Source: Lineus longissimus (Eukaryota > Nemertea > Pilidiophora > Heteronemertea > Lineidae). Taken from it: a DNA stretch of 64,000 nt. Positions 58,801-64,000 of the stretch are shown here, one piece after another. Where the stretch lies: NCBI RefSeq assembly GCF_910592395.1, contig NC_088320.1, positions 15,374,501 through 15,438,500 of the forward strand. Reading direction: 5' to 3'. Numbering within the stretch: the stretch's first letter is position 1; every line of letters starts with the position of its first letter. The translations under genes and the position numbers were made by a program. The notes under the pieces are model-generated. The model saw nothing but the letters and a program-made list of their open reading frames with translations, did no database searches and was not told where the DNA came from.

Positions 58801-61443
58801 TCTAGGTGGCGCGAATTTTGAAAATGGCGGCACTCGGAGAACTCTTGCATTTGGCGATTGAAAATGAAGATGATGAGTTTGTGTACCTACTTTTTAAAGA
58901 AATGGCGGTGCCAAGGGGGGTAACATATGATCTAGCGTTGCCTAGATTCGATTTAGAGACTTACACGGACGATCAATGTTGGAACGAATTCAGATTCCGC
59001 AAAGATGACATTCCTGTGCTATATAGTTTACAGAGCCTGCCCCTGGCTGTGCCACACCCGTGCACCACTCTAGACCTGCCTTCACAACATGAACACACAA
59101 GACAACACATTCCATCATCATCATGACCATGGATGGCCGGGGAAATATCCACATCATGACATGCATGAAATGCATGCGGCACAAGTGTCAAGTGTACATC
59201 CATGGGAGCGAAACATCGGCAACCGCACTTCATCATCTTTTTTCGCCTGCAAGGATAGGCGATATCGACTACAAAAGCCATTTATTTGCAGCACAATATT
59301 GCTAATAACTATTACAGGTGCTACTCAGGATGTACGACTTCTGTGTCAGTGAAAATTCGTCAATTTTGCTGTCCGTTTAGACTTACGTGTATCGAGCCCG
59401 CTATCCGTCTTTTCCCTCCGTTTACGCGAAGGGACGTTGCGTACGACGTCACGACACCGCAAGTAGTGATGACGTCACCGCTGCTAATTGTTCACGTCGC
59501 GCTATCCGTGCGCCTGCGAAACCACCCTATTGTCTGCCTGTGACGCACTGGTCTTCCGTTGCAGATTTCGCAGCCACACCTTAGTCAAGGAACGGGAGAT
59601 AGCCGAATAACGTCTTTGAATTTGCGTTACATGAGTTACATGAGACAAATCGATTTCATGAGCCCATGTGCAACTATTGTCTTTGTGCCATATTTAATTT
59701 GCTTCATCAAGAAGTATCGTCGTTGGTTGTCATTGTAGGCTGTTTGTCCTCGTTTTCGTCGGACTTGCCGTAGCGTGGCTTCCACTGCTCGAGAACACAG
59801 AAGGAGGGCAGCTGGTGAACTATCTCCAGGGCGTCAACTCGTACCTGGCCCCACCCACCCTCTCCTGCTATTTGGCTGCTGTCCTCTGGAAGCGAACCAA
59901 TGAACAGGTCGGTCAATAACAAATTCACGTTAACATTGCTTAAAGTAAAGATGCGGTATTGATCGAGAAATCGTTCATATCGTGAGACATCGATATCCAT
60001 GAAATCCCAACAGGAGGCAGTTGTATAGCAGGCCAGTTATGCGAAACTTTACATTTCACCAGGCCTTCTTCTTTGTTGCACATCACAACGAGAGCTGCCT
60101 ATCTCGAAATTTTTGACCTGGGTCGTGGATTGTCTACCTCTGGCTCTAGATTTTCAGATGATGATGATGGTGACGGTGATGATACAAACGGCGGTAAAGA
60201 CCCAAACACCTACGATTTCTCGTTTCAGGGTGCATTCTGGGGGCTAATGGTCGGCCTCATCTTGGGTGTTGTCAGGATGATTGCCAGCTTCGCCCTTCCA
60301 GCGCCACCTTGCGGCCAACCAGACACTAGACCAGACATCTTGGCAAAATGGCATTTCTTACATTATGCTGTGTTCCTGTTCGTGTTGAGTCTCGTTGTGA
60401 CTGTTGTTGTCAGCTTGCTGACGGAACAACAGAAGGAAGAGGAGGTAAGACATTATTGAGTAATCACCGTTATTTGCAGTCAGAATTTTTCACCTTTGTG
60501 TCGGACGTTATTGTAGGTTTGATAGGTAGACTAGAGTTTGATGGTTACAGGTCAGCTTTTCCTCTCGCTGGCCGAGGCCGTTATTGGCTGAATATAGTAG
60601 CTGTTTGGTAAAACAGGGTTTCGTTCTCTACCGCCACCTAGTTGACATCGACATTCTTTTCCAGCTCCAAGGTCTTACGTGGTTAACAAGAAACCAAGTC
60701 AATCGATCCACGCTCAAAGATGAAGAAACAGAAGTGGAAGCTGTCCTTTCGGACTTAGACAAAACACTTGGTAGGCCTAATTATCACCCGCTTTGTCATT
60801 CGTTCGATATCGTTGCCTCTTCCTTATTAGTAAAGTTACGGATTTAGTACCAGTATATCCAATGTGCAGCGCTAATCACTCTGAATTCACTGGTTTGTTA
60901 TGATATAACATCTCGTACTGTTGCTCTGAATTCACTCGTTTGTTATGATATAACATCTCGTCCTCTTGCATCAAGTGAAAAAATGCCCTCTTCCAACAGT
61001 TGAGCAAATATTATCAACAAGGAGTGATAATTCACCTCCAAAAGGTAATGAATGTACTACGTTTCTAACCCATGTCACCTTAGCATTTATGCTAGTGGTG
61101 TGGATATTTGTCCTGTTGAAGGACGAAGTCGTCAGGGGAGGGAAGCGTTGGTATAGTGAAGGTACAAGGCCGTTATGTTCAATTCTTGGCATCCAATTAT
61201 TGCCTTTTTTCAGGCGACGAAGTTAAATATCAACCAAAAGAATCATGCGCACGCAGATCCTTCAACTTCATCTGCGGCGTTACTAGTGAGGATTCAAAGG
61301 TCCCGGATGAAGAGAGGAAGGCAATGGAAGAGAAAATGAACATGCTGGCGATGTCAGAGAATCCAAAATGGCGGAAATTTGTTAACATCAGCGCTTTGTT
61401 CATGGTGGCTGTCGGGGTATTCTTCGTTGGCTTCTTCTCGTAA
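55844..61443 (+). CDS. SLC5/SGLT-type sodium-coupled solute transporter
   Basis: Eleven exons join in phase to 1,926 nt (641 aa): 55844-55918, 56250-56426, 56628-56792, 57129-57315, 57494-57699, 58035-58170, 58391-58649, 59739-59907, 60229-60444, 60665-60770, 61214-61443. Family signatures: [12 protein letters not shown] and [13 protein letters not shown] (26-84), [13 protein letters not shown] (~180), YFCTDQV (~270), the Cys-rich loop [17 protein letters not shown] before [25 protein letters not shown] (~355), YLAPP and [23 protein letters not shown], and a last helix ending VGFFS. Length and order match SGLT-type members (glucose, inositol and related organic solutes). The sodium-site segment [11 protein letters not shown] is intact. 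Sugar-site positions differ: NIGSST in place of the NIGSGH of mammalian SGLT1, and YF in place of YW before CTDQ. Acts at the plasma membrane. Confidence 0.94.
57978..58020 (+). pseudogene. Dead tandem copy of the start of SLC5 exon 6
   Basis: TTTTGCAG is followed by GTCATAGCCCAGGTCATCTG, AGCAGCTAACGACGTAACCC. This is about 75% identical to the true exon start 57 bp downstream (GTGTTAGCCCAGAGGATCTT, AGCAGCGAAAGACCTCACCC). It has its own acceptor but an in-frame TGA. Confidence 0.75.
58680..59528. mobile_element. 849-bp PIF/Harbinger derivative (SLC5 intron 7)
   Basis: About 38-bp terminal inverted repeats start AGGGTGGTTTCGCAGGCGC, with one internal mismatch. The flanks are a 3-bp duplication ATT (58677-58679 and 59529-59531). 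It carries the start of a transposase-like frame (58824-59126, plus) that contains [13 protein letters not shown], typical of the N-terminus of Harbinger transposases, then loses the rest. It is thus an internal deletion derivative. The lone GGTGGTTTCGC near 58760 is a partial internal repeat of the end. Confidence 0.88.
58824..59126 (+). pseudogene. Truncated Harbinger transposase N-terminus
   Basis: About 100 codons start [19 protein letters not shown] and hold FRFRKDDIP, the segment before the catalytic DDE domain in Harbinger/HARBI1-type proteins. The nuclease domain is missing, so it cannot encode an active transposase. Confidence 0.6.
60880..60969. repeat. 45-bp tandem duplication in SLC5 intron 10
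   Basis: CTGAATTCACTGGTTTGTTA and its near copy at 60926 share TGATATAACATCTCGT. Confidence 0.85.
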
Positions 61444-62241
61444 AATCACCACTGTGTTGATGGAAGAACGATTTGTTGTCAAGTCTTAACAACAACAACA
61501 AGAACAGTTTCCATGGGTCAAGTGATAAACAATACCAACAATGTACATGTAGTTTACTGAAACAAAACGTGTTTTTATGGTGAGGTGGACCAGACACAGA
61601 CCTTCGGGTTGGTGGTATTAGCCCTGGTGAAAAAGGATAATTTTATCGGTTGATGAAACAATGAGGACCCAGAGAGGTCCTTTCCCCAAATATTTCTTCG
61701 TGAAGCTTCTCGAATCTCTTCAGTTGAACAACCACTTTCCGAATCACTTCGATTGAAGCGCAGCAATTGTCAATGCACATGTAAAGATAGAAAGCGCTCT
61801 ACAGTTCTAATTTTTCGCTGAGCCATAGAAATATTAAGCTTATGAGTATTTCAAAGATATCAGACTTTTATCGCACATAAAATACCTATGATTAATGGCC
61901 TCTCTATTTCTACGGTGGTGTTCCTCAGATTGGACTCAGAGCACTTAGACATGTGGTTGACTGCCTGGATATAGATGGTATATGTGGCGCCATCTATTAG
62001 GAGTTACATCAAAGGTGATTACTCTCGAGAAAATTCGAAAAAGGTTCCTTTCGTTTACATGAGAGTGAGTGCTTTTATCAAAATTGATATTGTTATCCTA
62101 AACTCGATTATGTAGGTCGAAATGTGATATTTCATTGGCTAATAGTGATATTAAGGAGATCCGGGCACCTTTAGATTTACTATTTAGCATTCGTCCGTCT
62201 CTCTGAGTGGTAACCTGGTGGTGGTGCACGGCGTGCTGGAT
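61444..62241. other. SLC5 3' flank, no further gene
   Basis: The 3' UTR should begin here; no clear AATAAA is seen close to the stop. ACAACAACAACAAGAACA runs at 61488-61505. Confidence 0.35.
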
Positions 62242-62282
62242 TGGGGGTGGGGGTGTGGGGGTGGGGGGGGGGGGGGGGGGGG
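62242..62282 (+). repeat. Poly-G tract, G-quadruplex potential
   Basis: Four G-runs separated by single or double T/GT, ending in an uninterrupted run of about 21 G. Confidence 0.75.
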
Positions 62283-62884
62283 CAATAACAACGAGTGGTT
62301 TCAATGTCGTCTGTAACAAATATTGACCATTCGCCTGTAAATCGACAAGCCCTTTCCTCCACAAGAGATGTACAACAGATCAAAGGCAATTTCAGTGGGC
62401 TAACTTGGCTCTCCTTTTGCATGTTTCATGATTACACTCAGTTTGCGCCTCGCCTTCCCGCGCAAGCGCGACAGCGTACGTTGTGACGGAACAGAGAACA
62501 GTGCATTTTTTATGAAGCAAACGGACTTCAAAACATGGTAAATGTACCAGAATGTCATGTGTTCTTGGTAAACTTATGTACCAAGTTTGGTCGTTTTGAG
62601 GCTGCTATGGCTTGATACGTTTGCCGACAACCATAACATAACCGCCAATTTTAATCTAAAGCACTTTTTTTGCTCTAATTCAAATTACATGCTTCATCAA
62701 CTGATTCAACCACTCGACAGAAAAAAGCCAAAAAGAGGCCATAGGACACGTTGTCCCCAACTAAAAGTATTAGTCTCCGATAGGTGGCTGGGTGTGGCAT
62801 CAATTTCTCTTCGACCACGGGCTAAACTCCTTATTGACTCACCTTGTTCACATTGAGTGACGCTGTTGAGCACGTCTCACGGCT
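62283..62884. other. Intergenic spacer
   Basis: No gene or repeat recognised. Confidence 0.4.
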
Positions 62885-63594
62885 GAGACAAGACCACTAA
62901 TGAATATTCTTAGGTTGGAGGGTCGAGGCCTATCAATTAGACGAGTGCATGTTTTTAACTCTCAAGTACATATTTGGAGAGGTATTGAAAAAATATTTGC
63001 TGTGGTAGGTCTACAGATATAAAGAAATTATTTAATGAAAAAGTTAATTTTGAATTTTGCTATTTTTGCAATAGGGGGCGTGTTTTGAGTTTTTTCTGCC
63101 AGTTGGCTGAAAAGAGTGGAAATATAAAAGTCTGTCTAATTTGTCGATTATCAAAAAATTTCCGTGGTCAACTACCGGTTTATTTTTCACCATTTACTTG
63201 CCCGACTGTCCAGAATATCATATCAAAATTTCAGATTCACAACCCAACGCAGTATTTGATGCGTCGCGGTCCAACATTATACAAATTTGCTATATTATGC
63301 AACCAAATGTCTTGGCAAAGAAATCAATCCAAAGGAAAATAATGAAACAATTTGTTTCATTATTATAAACATCCAAGATCATTTGTAAACTTCATTTTGA
63401 TTGGATTAAAACCTTTTAGGATCCGTTACGACATTTTTTTGGATCCGTTATTGCTTTTTTGGATCCGATACGATGTGATGACTTGAAATCACATGATGTG
63501 AATCGAGTTACGCTATTGGCCAAGAACATTTGGTAGCATAATATTGACAATTTAACTGCTTAAAGGCTTAAAAAATCAATTGTGGTCTTGTTTC
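62885..63594. mobile_element. MITE family A, copy 4, opposite orientation, with inner insertion
   Basis: Ends GAGACAAGACCACTAATG and the counterpart with one change, flanked by the 4-bp duplication GGCT (62881-62884 and 63595-63598). At 710 bp it exceeds other copies because of ~265 extra bases between about 63278 and 63541. These hold a palindrome (AATGAAAC/GTTTCATT) and three GGATCCG motifs. Confidence 0.85.
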
Positions 63595-63960
63595 GGCTCC
63601 ATATTGTTGACAGCGTTACGCCATTTTCTCTGTTGTGGTAATGTGCGTATTACGTTATAGATGGCACTGCGTAGTATTATGGGCAATGCAATACACAAAC
63701 ACTTCCTGCGATGGAAGACGCTGTAATCTGATGGTGGCCGTCGGTCAAGTCACGTGGTCTCAGCTTTCCCCGGCCACAGACACGCTGTACTGAGTGAGAC
63801 ATGGAGCATCCTGGCACAAGTTGTTTTCAATAAACCCATCACGATTTCAGGGGTAAAAAAGCCAGATCCCAGGATGGACAGGGTGGCAAGTAAGTGTTGG
63901 TCTAACGAACCATGGTGTATCATAAAGCCGTTTTAGAATTTTAGAATTTGGGACACGCCG
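63595..63960. other. Window edge, no gene supported
   Basis: Short frames only; an exon continuing past the edge cannot be excluded. Confidence 0.3.
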
Positions 63961-63988
63961 TTCTGGAACTTTTAATAAAGTTCCAGAA
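63961..63988. repeat. Perfect 12-bp stem hairpin with AATAAA at the loop
   Basis: TTCTGGAACTTT, loop TAAT, AAAGTTCCAGAA. AATAAA spans 63974-63979. Confidence 0.75.
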
Positions 63989-64000
63989 TCAATGTCGGTT

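Noticed and set aside
63085-63342. 85-codon frame in MITE family A, partly conserved in other copies
   Set aside because: Conservation follows nucleotide similarity of the element, and the frames differ in length with no protein family.

Overview
This window is animal genomic DNA. Genes are split by GT-AG introns, it is about 40% G+C, and it is crowded with short DNA transposons and satellites. Abundant SRCR domains, a lineage-duplicated class A GPCR and an SGLT-type transporter suggest a marine deuterostome invertebrate, for example an echinoderm or hemichordate. That placement is inference. I found no diagnostic marker.

Layout. 1-7290: a 286-bp satellite array split by a 1.58-kb terminal-inverted-repeat (TIR) transposon. 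7291-10651: mostly non-coding, with an imperfect ~85-bp repeat and a ~175-bp direct-plus-inverted repeat. 10652-24224: two direct copies of a 5.9-kb segment, each with an intact 790-codon rhodopsin-type receptor gene. Copy 2 also carries a 120-bp MITE and a 1.64-kb TIR element; subtracting these makes the copies almost equal in length. 24692-26068: a 62/63-bp satellite. 26319-27753: a TIR element with a nested MITE.

28369-39222 (minus strand): a 12-exon gene whose exons all join in phase to a secreted 1,057-aa protein: signal peptide, PAN/Apple, four SRCR, two Ig and a trypsin-like protease with an intact triad. 39825-42853: a TIR element, then a foldback family whose ends are inverted arrays of short tandem repeats. 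43540-52830 (plus): an 8-exon, 409-aa gene I do not recognise, with introns full of MITEs and two places where a splice site has been tandemly copied. 53175-55560: a MITE, a decayed coding fragment and a second foldback-like element. 55844-61443 (plus): an 11-exon, 641-aa SLC5/SGLT-type sodium-coupled transporter with a PIF/Harbinger derivative in intron 7. The last 2.5 kb hold a poly-G tract, another MITE copy and a perfect hairpin.

The genes do not look like one pathway. The strongest candidates for undescribed biology are the PAN-SRCR-Ig-protease chimera, the duplicated receptor with its 16-residue repeat ectodomain and a divergent second extracellular loop, the orphan 409-aa protein, and the foldback elements with satellite-like ends.
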